Positions 18,741 to 30,571 of a stretch of 64,000 bases of DNA are shown here, piece after piece (position 1 is the stretch's first letter; the number at the start of each line of letters is the position of its first letter). Position numbers and translations under genes: made by a program. The stretch lies in contig OX595999.1 of assembly GCA_951394045.1 (NCBI GenBank), forward strand, positions 806,001-870,000. Direction: 5' to 3'. The DNA is from Nitzschia sp. DOCU1 (taxonomy: Eukaryota > Bacillariophyta > Bacillariophyceae > Bacillariales > Bacillariaceae). Under the pieces are notes generated by a model. That model did not search any database. It was not told the DNA's origin and saw nothing but the letters and a program-made list of their open reading frames with translations.

Positions 18741-21700
18741 ATGATGGTCCCTTTCGACGGGTCTGCGCCCTCGCAGCAACAGCAGGGCGTCGCCCAGGCG
18801 CCGATGCCCAGGCCTCCTATGCCTCAGGGGCATGCCGCTCCCTCTCCCGGTATGCACCAGCAACCCATGAACGGTCCTTACGGCCACAGCATGCATAGAC
18901 CGGTCTCCTCTGGCATGCCGGGCGGCCAGCCGTACCAAATACCTCCGCAGTCACCGTCTCAGCGACACAACAGTTTCTCCATGCCAAACCAGGCCCCCCA
19001 GGGCCAGTACAATTCGCACCCGCCAATGCACTCGCCGGCACACCAGTCACAGCAGCCTGGGATGCACCCGAACATGGCACCAATGCATCGGAACTCATCA
19101 CAGTCGCGGCCGATGCCTTCCGCCCATATGGGGATGCCCATGCAACAACAGCACGAACAGATGATGTCGACGTCGCAGGGGCGCACCCAAAATTACATGG
19201 GCAATGCCATGGGAAACTCGATGAATGCGCCCATGAATAGCGCTATGAACATGGGGGGATCCATGAACGGCTCCATGAACAATGCCATGGGAGGCCAGAT
19301 GAATTCAATGAACAGTGCTATAGGCAACAGTATGGGGGGTCCCATGAACAATAGCATGGGGGGTTCGATGGGAAACTCCATGAACACATCGATGAGCAAC
19401 GCTATGAACAATTCAATGAGTGGTTCAATGAACAACTCCATGTCTGGCTCGGGGGGAAGCTCTGGTCTCAACGGCAACTGGCAGACGGATCGGGATACAC
19501 CGCACCGGCGAGAAATGATCCAACACATGTAAGTACACTTCCGCGGTGATGCCCCGGGCAAATTCTTAATTTTCTTCGGCCCTCTCACTTATCCCACCTC
19601 GACATGAAGTGTTAAAATGTTAAAGAAGGACAAGAATGGCTCTCCAGAATGGCTCAGCAAATTACCACAAATGGCAAAACAACTTGAAGTCTCGCTCTAT
19701 CGCAACGCCCGCTCTTTCGAAGCGTACATGGATATGTCGACGTTAAAGCAGCGCCTCCAGCAAATAGCGGTCGAAGTGTCAAGAAAAGCACGAAGCCAGG
19801 GTGACCAGCGGGATGACAGACGGGGAGACCGGCAACACCAGCAATCCAGTAGCAGCAATATGCGGGCGGACTCTGGGGGCAATTCATCTTTCATGGGCAT
19901 GCCAAATTCTTCCCAACACCAACAAATGTCAGCTTCTGGACGAAGTCAAATCGTGAACTCTAATGACATGAACGCGATGTCAAGCAATAACTCATCTGGT
20001 ATGGGTATGGCGGGTGGTATGGGAAACATGGGATCTTCGTCTTATCAGAACCAACGGCCAATTGCGACAAGCAACGGAAACATGAACAGGGGTGCCAGCT
20101 CATCGTCGGCTGTTGGCGCAATGTCCATGAGTGGAGGACAGCCAAATAAGGGCGATCCAGAGTGGAAAATTCGAATTAGACATAAGCAGCAGCGTCTCCT
20201 GTTGCTACATCATTCAGCAAAGTGCCCGCATGAGGATGGCAGGTGTAATGTTACTCCGCACTGTGCAGACATGAAGCGACTTTGGAAGCACATGGAAGGG
20301 TGCAAGGACAATCAATGCAGGGTTGCCCATTGCTTTTCGTCTCGAGCAATTTTAAGTCACTACCGGAAATGTAAGGACCCGGCATGCCCGGCATGTGGTC
20401 CGGTACGTGAGACCGTGCGAAAGTCCCAAAACAGGTCATCGAACAATTCTACTGGAATGAGATCGCCGGCTAGTTCAGGGGGCGTTGGAATGGGAAATTT
20501 GCCAAGCAGTACCAGGATGATGCCCGGCTCAACGCTACCTCAGCAAGCCCCACTGGCGCCGAACGATTTGAACTCATCCCGCGGCAACAATTTTCCATCG
20601 ACAAGTATGGGACAGCGGTTTGGGTCTTCGCAGCAACAGCCTACACAGGCTGGTATGCCTCCACCGAACGCACCTCCGAACAATGCTTCCATGCAGTTCT
20701 CATCAATGTCTTCCAGCCAGCAACAATCCAACTCGCAACAACAGTTTAGGATGATGCCGGCGAGTGTTCAACAGTCTTCGGCGATGCCGTCTTTTCAATC
20801 TACAGAGAATAACGCTCTCGGCGGAGGTGGTGATACAACAGCCATTGGCCAGAGATCACCGACAGTAGGACCTAGCGGGAGCACCAGTAGCCAGGGATCA
20901 TCTGGTCGGCGCAATGATTCGGAATGGCAGAAAGTTCGTCACAAACAACAAAGGTTACTTCTCTTGAGACATGCGTCGCGCTGCCAGTATACAGGGAAGT
21001 GTCCAGTAACACCGCACTGTGCAAGCATGAAGAAGCTTTGGGAGCACATCGCCCATTGCAAAAACCAGCAGTGCAGTGTACCACATTGCATGAGCAGCCG
21101 GTATGTTTTAAGCCATTATCGAAGATGCAAAGATGCTAGATGTCCTGCCTGTGCGCCGGTGAGAGAAACCATAAGGAAAAGTCACGAACAGGAGAAAGGA
21201 AGGACCCCCGGCTCCCTTGATGTCGGGGCATTCGACGGCGACAAGGGGCGCGGGACTGATCCGATGGCTGTGGGCCTGGATTCAATGCCTCTAGGGGGGA
21301 CCGATCCTACCCCGTCGCCAGACTATGCGCCTGCGATGAAACGATCAAAAATCGAACATCAACGGGCTGGGCCGGGTAGCGCACCAATTGGTGAAATATC
21401 ACAATTGAGTGCAAGTAATCTGACAACAGCTGTAAGCGGTCCTTCGATTCCACAGTCTATGACCAGTGGTGTCGGTCAGGTCGACAAGATGGCAGGACCT
21501 GCCGAGAAGGACTTGGGGACGGCGAAAGCAATGCCTTCTGTTACCAAGTCTCAAGGCCCTTCGTCAAAAGGATCGGGTTCGGAGGATCGTTCCCTTCTTA
21601 ATGGTTTCACGACCGAGGAGCTTACAACTCACCTTGCTTCCCTCAACCGAGCTTCCCAACTTCCACCTGCAAAACTGAAGCAGAAGTGCTTGGAGGTTCT

Positions 21701-24398
21701 GAAAGGCCTTCAAACCCACCAGCATGGGTGGGTCTTCAACTGTCCCGTAGACCCTGTCGAACTTGGTCTTCCAGACTATCATGAGATCATAAAGAAACCC
21801 ATGGATCTGGGGACAGTCCATAAGAAGTTGGAAGCAGGCGCATACCACGCGATTGAAGATTTTCAGGCGGAAGTCAACCTTACCTTCGACAATGCAATGA
21901 CCTACAACGAAAAAGGTACCGTTGTCTACGACATGGCAAGAGAATTGAAGACTAAATTTGAAGCAGACTACAAGAAGCTTGTTGCACAGCTTGCTGCAGA
22001 AGATCAAGAGCGTCGTCAAAACGACAGAGCATGTGTCCTCTGTGGAGAAGAGAAACGACTTTTCGAGCCCCCTGTTTTCTTCTGTAATGGAATCAACTGT
22101 TCCAGCAAGCGAATTCGTCGAAACAGTCATTTTTATGTCGGAGGAAACAATCAATACTTTTGGTGCAACCAATGCTTCAACGAGCTGGATGACAAGACGC
22201 CCATTGAGCTTATCGACTTGACGATACAAAAAACTGAGCTGGTGAAGAAGAAGAACGTTGAACAGCACGAGGAAAGTTGGGTACAATGTGATGTTTGTAA
22301 CAGATGGATTCATCAAATCTGCGGTCTTTTCAACACCAGGCAGAACAAGGAGCACCACAGCGAGTACTGTTGTCCTCTTTGCCTACTAGAGAAGCGGCAG
22401 AATCAACAGATACCACCGCCTCCGAAACCTCCAGGAGCTGCCGATCTGCCTAGGACAAAGCTATCAGAATTCTTGGAAAATCATGTTGCAAGCAAAATCG
22501 GTGCAAAACGCCGTTCGATGGCAGAAGATAAAGCGAAGGCTGAGGTAGGTTACTTCGAGTGATGTCGTTGCGCTCAGTTCTTCGTTTCTCACATGTTTGT
22601 AATTAATCAGGGAATCCCCTTGGACGATGCGATCAAGGCTGTCAACGCATGTGGCCCAGTTATTATTCGGCAGGTAACATCAATGGATCGAAAACTTGAA
22701 GTTCGCGAGAGGATGCAGAATCGCTACGCCCACAAGAATTACCCCGAAGAGTTCCCTTTTCGATGCAAATGCATTGTGGTCTTCCAGCAGATCGACGGCG
22801 TTGATGTCGTACTATTTGCCCTTTATGTTTATGAACACGGCGAAGACAACCCGCCGCCGAACCAGCGTTGCGTCTATATCTCCTATTTAGACAGTGTCCA
22901 CTTCATGAGGCCACGAAGGATGCGAACGTTTGTGTATCACGAGATTTTGATTGCATACCTTGACTCTGCCCGGCGGCGTGGATTCGCGACTGCTCATATT
23001 TGGGCATGCCCCCCGCTGAAAGGCGATGACTATATCTTTTACGCCAAACCCGATGACCAGAAAACGCCGCGTGATTCTCGTCTTAGACAGTGGTACATCG
23101 ACATGCTTGTCGATTGCCAAAAGCGAAGTATAGTTGGCAAGGTGACAAACATGTACGATCTTTACTTCGCGGACGAATCGCTCGATGCGACAGCTGTGCC
23201 GTATCTCGAAGGAGATTATTTCCCTGGAGAAGCCGAAAATATCATCAAGATGCTCGAAGACGGAGGTGGGAAAAAAGGTGGGAGCTCTGGTAAGAAAAAT
23301 AAGAAGAAAAACCAAAGTAAGTCGAAGGGTCGAGGTGGAACGAGGTCCACTGGAGTCGATGAAGAGGCCTTGCTCGCGAGTGGCATGATGGATGGGGTTA
23401 AAAATTTGGAGGAGCTCGACCGCGATCAAGTAATGGTGAAGCTCGGTGAAACCATCCAACCTATGAAAGAAAGTTTTATTGTCGCTTTTCTAGTTTGGGA
23501 AGGCGCGAAGAAAGAAGACATGGAAGTACCAGAGTCGATTGCGAAATTCCGGGAGGAGAATCCAGAAATGATGGTTCCTTTGAAGGCGGGTGTGAAGCGC
23601 GACGCTGAAGGAAATTTGCGAGAGGAAGGAACAATTCTTGATGAGGATGGAAGGCCGATTAAGGTTATCGACGATGATGCCGAAGATCTTGATTGCGAGT
23701 TTCTTAATAACCGCCAAGCGTTCTTGAATTTGTGCCGAGGAAATCATTACCAGTTTGATGAATTGCGCCGCGCAAAGCACACCTCAATGATGGTACTCTG
23801 GCACCTGCACAATCGTGACGCGCCCAAATTTCTGCAGCAATGCTTTGCGTGTAACCGTGAAATCGTCAGCGGAAAAAGGTATCACTGTAAATCTTGTCCT
23901 GACTACGATCTTTGTGAACAGTGCTACAACGACCCTAAAACCAATCGAGGTTCATGCAATCACGAGCTTCAGCCAATTGCTGTTGAATCAGAGAATGGCC
24001 AAGACGGCCAGTCCGGTGGAAGTGGGCTCACGGAAGCACAGCGGAAGCAGCGTCAGCGCAACTTGATGCTTCATATTCAACTGATCGAGCACGCGTCTCG
24101 TTGCAATTCTGCTGCTTGTTCCTCAACAAACTGCGCGAAGATGAAGAATTACCTTCAGCACGCCCGCACATGCAAGACAAAGGTAGTTGGTGGGTGCCGC
24201 ATTTGCAAACGTATCTGGACGCTGCTTCGTATTCACGCCCAAAAATGCAAGGATGCTGTCTGCCCCATTCCGCAGTGCATGGTCATTCGTGAAAAGATGC
24301 GCGAGCTGCAGAAGCAACAGCAGGCGATGGACGATCGACGTCGCCTGGAAATGAATCGCCACTACCGCATGGGTGCTGCAGGAGGAGCGGCATCGTAA
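18741..24398 (+). CDS. CBP/p300-type histone acetyltransferase with three TAZ fingers (1,836 aa, three exons)
   Basis: Transcription co-activator that acetylates histones and other proteins. Exons are 18741-19528, 19610-22544 and 22611-24398; the introns are 81 and 66 nt and all phases fit. Domains in order: a Met/Asn/Gly/Ser-rich tail (about residues 1-245); a KIX-like domain spanning the first join ([20 protein letters not shown], then [16 protein letters not shown]); TAZ-type finger 1 (446-534) and finger 2 (702-786), both with regular Cys/His and the shared [10 protein letters not shown] and LSHYRxCKD stretches; a bromodomain (about 926-1053, [20 protein letters not shown]); a RING/PHD module (1066-1193); the KAT11 domain (1242-1620); a ZZ finger (1650-1701); TAZ finger 3 (1720-1808). 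Catalytic-site residues match p300: [25 protein letters not shown] and the QWY motif. Animal p300/CBP has two TAZ domains and plant HACs lack the bromodomain. Confidence 0.95.
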
Positions 24399-27300
24399 TT
24401 CACCAATTTACAAGAGTATTCTGTCGTAGACACTGCTTTATTTCCAGATGACCCTGGATCAGTACTCGTTCAAGTCTTTAGCGCGAGTCAGTCACACATG
24501 GAGCGAGGAACCACTACAGCACTTTCAAGCCCAGGCGCCCAAGGTTCCCGTAAGGGTTCACGGTGCTGGACATACCTCTTGAAAGACGATATGTAGTATG
24601 GATTGATGCTAAGAATCAAATTTCATATTTTCAGCATATTTTGATGCGCATTTTGCTTTCTGCTGGGGTTAGAGGCTTGTCAAACAAACAGTGTGACTAG
24701 CCGAATGTAATTTTGGGGCGGGGTTTCAATGGTTACATGAAGACACACTTATGCGTGCCAGAAGCATCTAAGCTGGCATGACATCGTTGTATTGTTTGTT
24801 CGATATCAACCCGGACAGACCGCTCGTCGCGGTTTAGGGTCTAACTAACACGTACTTGAACCGGCGGTTGCTTCAGAACTGACGCGGAGTAGAAAACTGC
24901 CCAACTGCTCCTAGGGTTCCAGGGTCTGCTAGGTCCATCAGTAGAGCTTACTGGCAGAGACTTCTTTGGCGCAAGACAAGGTATAGCTTCCACTGCACTG
25001 GCTCATGCAAAATTGATACCTTGGCGCACGACGAGCTATAGCTATCTTCCCACTGCGCTAAGCTCATGCCCACGTACCGTTTCGCTGAATTACCGGGAGG
25101 TGGCCGGATATTCTTTTGCCAGAAACCTGATTTGCAGCCCCGTATCATACTGCGGCATAAAGAGATCGTAATTCGACTATTTCAACAAAATGAAGATTCA
25201 CATTTGTCTCTTCTGGTGCGCTACAATCGGCGGGGTACGTCAAAGTTGACGGGTGATTTTTGTTTGAGTCGGATTTGGACGGGATAAAACTTGTTTTCCT
25301 GGATTCAAATAAGCATTTACAAACACGATTTGTTTTCTCCGTATTTTATAATTTTTGGTAATGCATGCAATGCGAGATCTATCCGGTGCTACAAGCCATC
25401 CTTCACATTACCAGCTGAACAACGCGTTAGGTGACTAGAATGTATCAGCATACAGAGATTATCCTGTCATCGTTCCGGTGTTTGGTTGTTCCTCTCAATC
25501 GTCAATGTAGCTTTGTCGTAATCAAGGCATCGACGAATAGGAGAGGTTCACAGGTCTTAAGGAAGGTTGTATTTTCTATCTACATTACCGTCACGGTAAA
25601 TGCGATCGATTAGATGAGTGAAAGTTTTGAGCTTGAACCGTTCTATACTCTCATAAGGTACAAGTCTGGCCAAGTGCCGATAAACAGGAAACTTTTGAGT
25701 AAGCTATATTCACAAAACAACGAAGAGTATCAACAAGATATCCGCCTACAGACAGGTTGTTACAGTTGTTTGCCAATTGAACAATCAATTGTTTTTTTCC
25801 CATCTGGTCTTTTGAGGCACGTGCCAAACGAAAATGGTGATCAGATTTGTATCACGCAGATCGTTTTATCAAAGCCACATCACTTGGCATTTGTTGTTCT
25901 GTGTAGTTTGCAAATATCTCTCTAGTTGCCAATGGACTTTTCAGGGCATTTGATTCTCTTCTTTTCATGTTCATATAACACGGCTGCATCGAAAACTATC
26001 TATTGCTGTCACCCTCCGAAAGTCCAGCAAACGTGCCCGAAAATGTCCATCCCTGCTCACATTTAATGGGTTCACACGAACCCCAGGACATTCTTCCGAC
26101 TAAGCAAGCCCCGATTCATCACAAACATCCAAGATTATTTCCTCTCTACTAGAGTTCTATTCATATCTTTCCTCTTTCCTCACAAACCTCCATACCCGTA
26201 TTCACTCCCCGGAAGTGTTTTCACTTTCCTTTCTGCTTGGCTGTTTAACACTTACGTTTAGAACAATAGGCAAGTTGTACCCGTTTTCAAACAATGTGTC
26301 GAGTGGCTGGGGCAATATATTGCGCACAAAATCGACAACAAAATTTTCCCTCCTTTGCTCCGCCGGTTGCCCCTATTCTCACACTTAAATCACTCTACAT
26401 CCCAACTAATGTATGGATGAAGGAGATAGGGAACATGGATGGGTCCCAAACGACCTATGGGCAGATATTTTTCATCTGATTGCCACCTGGGCTTCTAGGC
26501 AGAGGAGGTTTGATAGACGAATTATTGGCGGAAAAGGACGACTACAAGATGCAAGGTAGAACCTGTACTTAGTTACAAAAAACACAAGCTTGATGCCACT
26601 CGAAAGTATATACAAAGAATGATAAGTCTCCAGATCCCCTGTTTGATTAAGCAGCATATTGGCGAGAAAGATGGAAACCTTAATGGAAAAATGGCCTGAA
26701 TTCCGAAGTTCCCAACGCAGCAAACGTCGAACCTAAGTGTATTGAATGCAATGAATGCATTTGCAGCCTTCACTTTGTTTTCTATCGTGAGTATGAAGAG
26801 GATATGGAAGATGTGACGGCAGTTTTTCATATTTTATGTATAAAAAACCGTGGGGTAAAGGGATATCAAGATATTAGATTGATATTAATATAATGAATTA
26901 AGCCGTCAAAGAAATCAATTCCACCCGTATGGTCAGGCTGTTAGCTTTCCAAACATCGATCATGAAATATTTTTTCGTTAAATATGGCAAAATTCAGCCG
27001 CAACCATGCCGAGTTTTGTGCTTGCATACCAAGATGTTGTCGACGGGCTCCTCCCTCGCGAAACGTGCATTATTGGATGGTATGAGATTGGGAGACGAAC
27101 CCCACATAGAACACTGAGGATTTTTCTAGATTCTCAGGAAGAAAGTGACACTGTTAAAAACAACAATACGCCAGTACAAGAAGGCGAAAAATGTGAAAAA
27201 ACCAGTGAAACTACATGGTCTCCCTGAATATATTGCTATTGAAGTTAGAGACGGCAAGGTTGTCATTGTTGTCTCTCGTGGATGCAAAAGATGAAATTCG

Positions 27301-27552
27301 TGAACTGAATTGTCGGAGGGAGGAGGATTCTGACTTCGGGGCATATGCGGATAAAGGTAGGATAAGATTATCTTGGTCTTTCAGGCAAATAACGGTGATT
27401 TCATGATTGTTCCGAATTCTTAGCGAGAATCTATTCACAGGAGACTGCATAAACATAATTGAAAAGTAAAGGCAATATTAGTTTTTCATTTCCAACTCCT
27501 GATTGTGTCGCTTTTTCCCTTGTCAAGAAATATTAAAGAAATTATCATGAAG

Positions 27553-27790
27553 ATTATTCCCGCCAAATTCTTCGATTATTGTTCTTGATTGACGTGTAAT
27601 AAACAGCTAGTCAATCAGGATGCTACATTGCTGATTTCTCAAATCTATCATGAACCAAGTACCAGAGCTTAATATTCCCTTCAAATTCTTCGATTATTGT
27701 TCTTGATTGACGTGTAATAAACAGCTAGTCAATCAGGATGCGACATTGCTGATTTCTCAAATCTATCATGAACCAAGTACCAGAGCTTAA
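27553..27790. repeat. Tandem duplication of a 118-bp unit
   Basis: Two adjacent copies, about 27553-27672 and 27671-27790. Both contain TTCGATTATTGTTCTTGATT (at 27571 and 27689) and end with ACCAGAGCTTAA. They differ at only a few positions, for example GGATGCTACATT versus GGATGCGACATT, so the duplication is recent. Confidence 0.9.
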
Positions 27791-28096
27791 GATAAGTTCA
27801 CTGTTGTTGCAATTCAGGCCATCATTCATTCCTGTGGATTGGTGATATAACATTGCTCCGATGCGCAAAGATATCGATCCGCTTCGGTTGTCAACTAAAT
27901 CACATGAACTTGGACGACGCACTCCAAAAATGGATCCCCATCGCGAGAAACCACCAAGAGTGGGCTTCCCGCGTCGAATCGAGCCTCGGATTGGCATCTG
28001 GATCCTACAAACCGTTCAAAATTCGCTAACAGATGGAGGGAATCCATTTCCCGCCGAAAGCGAGCACACTCACACGAAAACGCAGTCCGGACTCTT

Positions 28097-28113
28097 TCTC
28101 TCTCTCTCTCTCT
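28097..28113. repeat. TC dinucleotide microsatellite
   Basis: An uninterrupted run of alternating T and C of about 17 bases inside the gene-poor island. Confidence 0.85.
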
Positions 28114-28390
28114 TCATGCCTTGTGCCATGAGAATATTTGCATAGAAGTCCAAACTGAACGCAGACACCAGACCCGAGTTATGCGTTTGCACTCTTCATC
28201 AATCTCGCTAAGCGAATTAAATAACGAGTAGGGCTGCTACCACGGTGCTGGCAGAATTTTAAACAAATTTCAGTAAGTAGCTAGAGTTTCATACGAATAA
28301 ATACAGCTTCATCGCCTTGCCCAGCCATAAATTCTAAGTTTGCGTAGTCTAATCGTCAGAGGATATATCAACTGAAAGTCGGAAAGCCAC

Positions 28391-28817
28391 GTTCTCCAGT
28401 GGCTCCCTTTGCAGCTAGAAGTAAATCCTAAAAACATATCCTCTGACCTGTTCAGCTTGATCACATGAGCCTGATGTATTTGGAATGCTTGCCAAGATAG
28501 TTTCGTTATGTGGTACATGATCATCTACTTCAGTTCTCCGGTGGCCCCCTTTGTAGCTAGAAGTAAATCCTAAAAACATACCCTCTGACCTGTTCAGCTT
28601 GATCATATGTGCCTGATGTATTTGGAGTGCTCGCCCAGATAGTTTCGATATGTGGTACATGATCATCTACTTCACAGTTCTCCGGTGCCCCTTTGTAGCT
28701 AGAAGTAAATCCTAAAAACATACCCTCTGACCTGTTCAGTTTGGTCATATGAGCCTGATGTATTTGGAAAGCTCGCCAAGATAATTTCAATATGGTACAT
28801 GATCATCTACTTCAGTG
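28391..28817. repeat. Three-copy tandem array of a 142-bp unit
   Basis: Three diverged copies. The anchor AGCTAGAAGTAAATCCTAAA is at 28413, 28555 and 28697, giving a period of 142. Each copy includes CTGACCTGTTCAG, GCCTGATGTATTTGGA and TACATGATCATCTACTTCA. The minus strand shows the same peptide in each copy, but 142 is not a multiple of three, so the three copies lie in three different frames; the array is therefore unlikely to encode one protein. A weaker, partial copy may lie just to the left. Confidence 0.9.
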
Positions 28818-28867
28818 GTTTAAAATCCAGAGGTTCCTCTGTCAGAGTTAAAAAACTATCAGCATGC

Positions 28868-29997
28868 TTAGTTCGCCCAAGAGGAGCCATACATTTGAGT
28901 TTCGCTGCTGCCATGTAATTCCTTCTTTGGTGGAACGCGCCCGTCGTAGACATATTCGCCTCCTTCCCGGTCACGAAAGTTCACGGGATCGCCTTTGATG
29001 TCAGAAATACCGACCATCGCAGGCCCCAGACCAGTCGAAACTTCCATCAACACCTTGGGGTCCTTGAAATGAGTAGTTGCCTGGACAATTGCACGGGCTC
29101 TAGCTTCAGGATTCGTGGACTTGAAAATACCAGAACCAACGAAGACACCATCAACTCCCAGTTGCATCATTAGAGCAGCGTCAGCTGGGGTTGCAACACC
29201 ACCAGCAGCAAAATTCACGACCGGCAGCTTCCCTGTCTCGGCCACTTGTTTCACAAGTTCATAAGGTGCCCGTAATTCTTTGGCTGCAACAAACAATTCA
29301 TCTTTGCTCATTGATTGCAGACGTCGAATATCGCCTTGAACTTGCCGTGCGTGACGGACTGCTTCGACAATATTTCCAGTTCCAGCTTCGCCCTTGGTTC
29401 GAAGCATCGAAGCTCCCTCTGCAATGCGGCGAAGAGCTTCTCCAAGGTTTCGACATCCGCACACGAAAGGAACTCCAAACTGAGTTTTGTCGATATGGTG
29501 AACATCATCAGCCATGGTCAACACCTCGCTTTCATCGATATAATCGACTTCGCACGCTTCAAGAATCTGTGCCTCGACAAAGTGACCGATTCGAGCTTTC
29601 GCCATAACCGGGATAGTGACAGCATTCTTAATTTCTTTGATCAAAGCAGGGTCCGACATTCGAGCAACACCACCATCCCTACGAATATCAGCAGGGATGC
29701 GTTCTAGCGCCATGACGGCAACAGCGCCCGCCGCTTCTGCGATCTTTGCTTGCTCCACATTCATCACATCCATCTAAAGCATGACCATTGTTGGCAGGTA
29801 AGAATTTTGCACCGGCAAATAGTGATAACAAACATAACAGGTATTGATAAATTGCACCCGCAGCCTTTGGAGTCATCACGGAGTAGACTTACAATAACTC
29901 CTCCTTTCAACATTTGCGCGAGGCCTTGTTTGACAGTACTTGTTCCAACACGTGCATTAGCACTGCCATTGCCATTACTGCCGTTCGATCCAACCAT
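28868..29997 (-). CDS. PDX1: Pyridoxal 5'-phosphate synthase subunit PDX1 (336 aa, two exons)
   Basis: The synthase subunit of the deoxyxylulose-5-phosphate-independent vitamin B6 pathway; it makes PLP from ribose 5-phosphate, glyceraldehyde 3-phosphate and ammonia supplied by PDX2, normally in the cytosol. Exon 1 is 29893-29997 and exon 2 28868-29773, with a 119-nt intron (29774-29892). The join reads [15 protein letters not shown], the conserved first strand with its catalytic Asp. Active-site lysines are in [11 protein letters not shown] and in [12 protein letters not shown]. Phosphate-binding [12 protein letters not shown] and [10 protein letters not shown] are intact. The C-terminus runs about 25 residues beyond the bacterial end ([16 protein letters not shown]). 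I start at [11 protein letters not shown]; the frame stays open upstream to an ATG at 30159, which would add 54 residues including a basic stretch, so the start is not certain. No PDX2 gene is in the window. Confidence 0.95.
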
Positions 29998-30571
29998 CTT
30001 GCTTTTTACGTCTAGGGTTGACAGAGGGTCCGAGGTTATGGCGTCTCCGATTGAGCGTCTGAGGTAAGGAAGAAAAAGTGTGGGGTGTATCCTGTGATGG
30101 AAGGAACACATCATTTTCTTCGTCTGTGATGTGGTGGAAGACGGGTGGATCTGGAGCATTCGGGAATGGCTGATGGACAGACGGCGGGCTTATTCTATCG
30201 CATTGCCCACTGGAGTGAGTCAGTCGTCCCATCAAAGATTCCCGTATGCACGTTTGCAAAATCTTTCCTGGATGGTGCTCCCATACCGCAGTACTATACC
30301 CATTCACTTACGTATTAACATTAAGGAGTGGTTCCTACTCTCGCTTGCCTCCTTGTCTGTGACGCATGTTGTTCCGCCAAAAACGAAAAATCTTCCATGA
30401 CGATCCTGACGACCCATCATTCGCCTTTATTAATACCTCCCTTCAATCCACTCACGTTTTCTCTCCAGCGATTCAAAAACTTATTTCACCCAAAATTTCA
30501 CCCAGCATCATCGCCCAATTTGTAAGGGCTCATTGTTCACGGTGTGAGGTGTAACACTTTCCGACTTTCAA
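29998..30571. other. Divergent promoter region of PDX1 and AsnRS genes
   Basis: Holds both promoters and leaders. An in-frame upstream extension of PDX1 (to 30159) lies within it and may be leader or a longer N-terminus. No other gene is seen. Confidence 0.45.

Larger units (their letters stand above)
24399..28867. other. Gene-poor, AT-rich island with tandem repeats
   Basis: About 4.5 kb with no gene I can support. Open frames are short (at most 103 codons, 25614-25925 plus, beginning MSESFELEPFYTL) and have no family features. It contains an imperfect duplication near 24960-25070 (a GGCGCA-GAC-TATAGCT-CACTGC-CTCATGC pattern twice), a 118-bp tandem duplication, a 17-bp TC run and a 142-bp array, listed separately. 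It may be decayed mobile DNA or spacing sequence, but no terminal repeats or protein fragments prove that. Confidence 0.5.

Noticed and set aside
21564..22358. A 264-codon frame antisense to the bromodomain/PHD part of the p300-type gene
   Set aside because: The plus-strand frame encodes clear conserved domains with matching introns; the antisense frame has none.
22593..22610. Reading the KAT11 part as a separate gene starting MFVINQ
   Set aside because: Those codons are the 3' end of a 66-nt intron; joining KAKAE to GIPLDDA keeps frame and restores the p300 domain order.
25614..25925. A 103-codon ATG frame in the gene-poor island
   Set aside because: No recognisable motif and no supporting context; length alone is within chance for AT-rich DNA.
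28309..28790. Three overlapping minus-strand frames sharing one peptide
   Set aside because: They are the 142-bp repeat seen in three frames; a period not divisible by three argues against coding.
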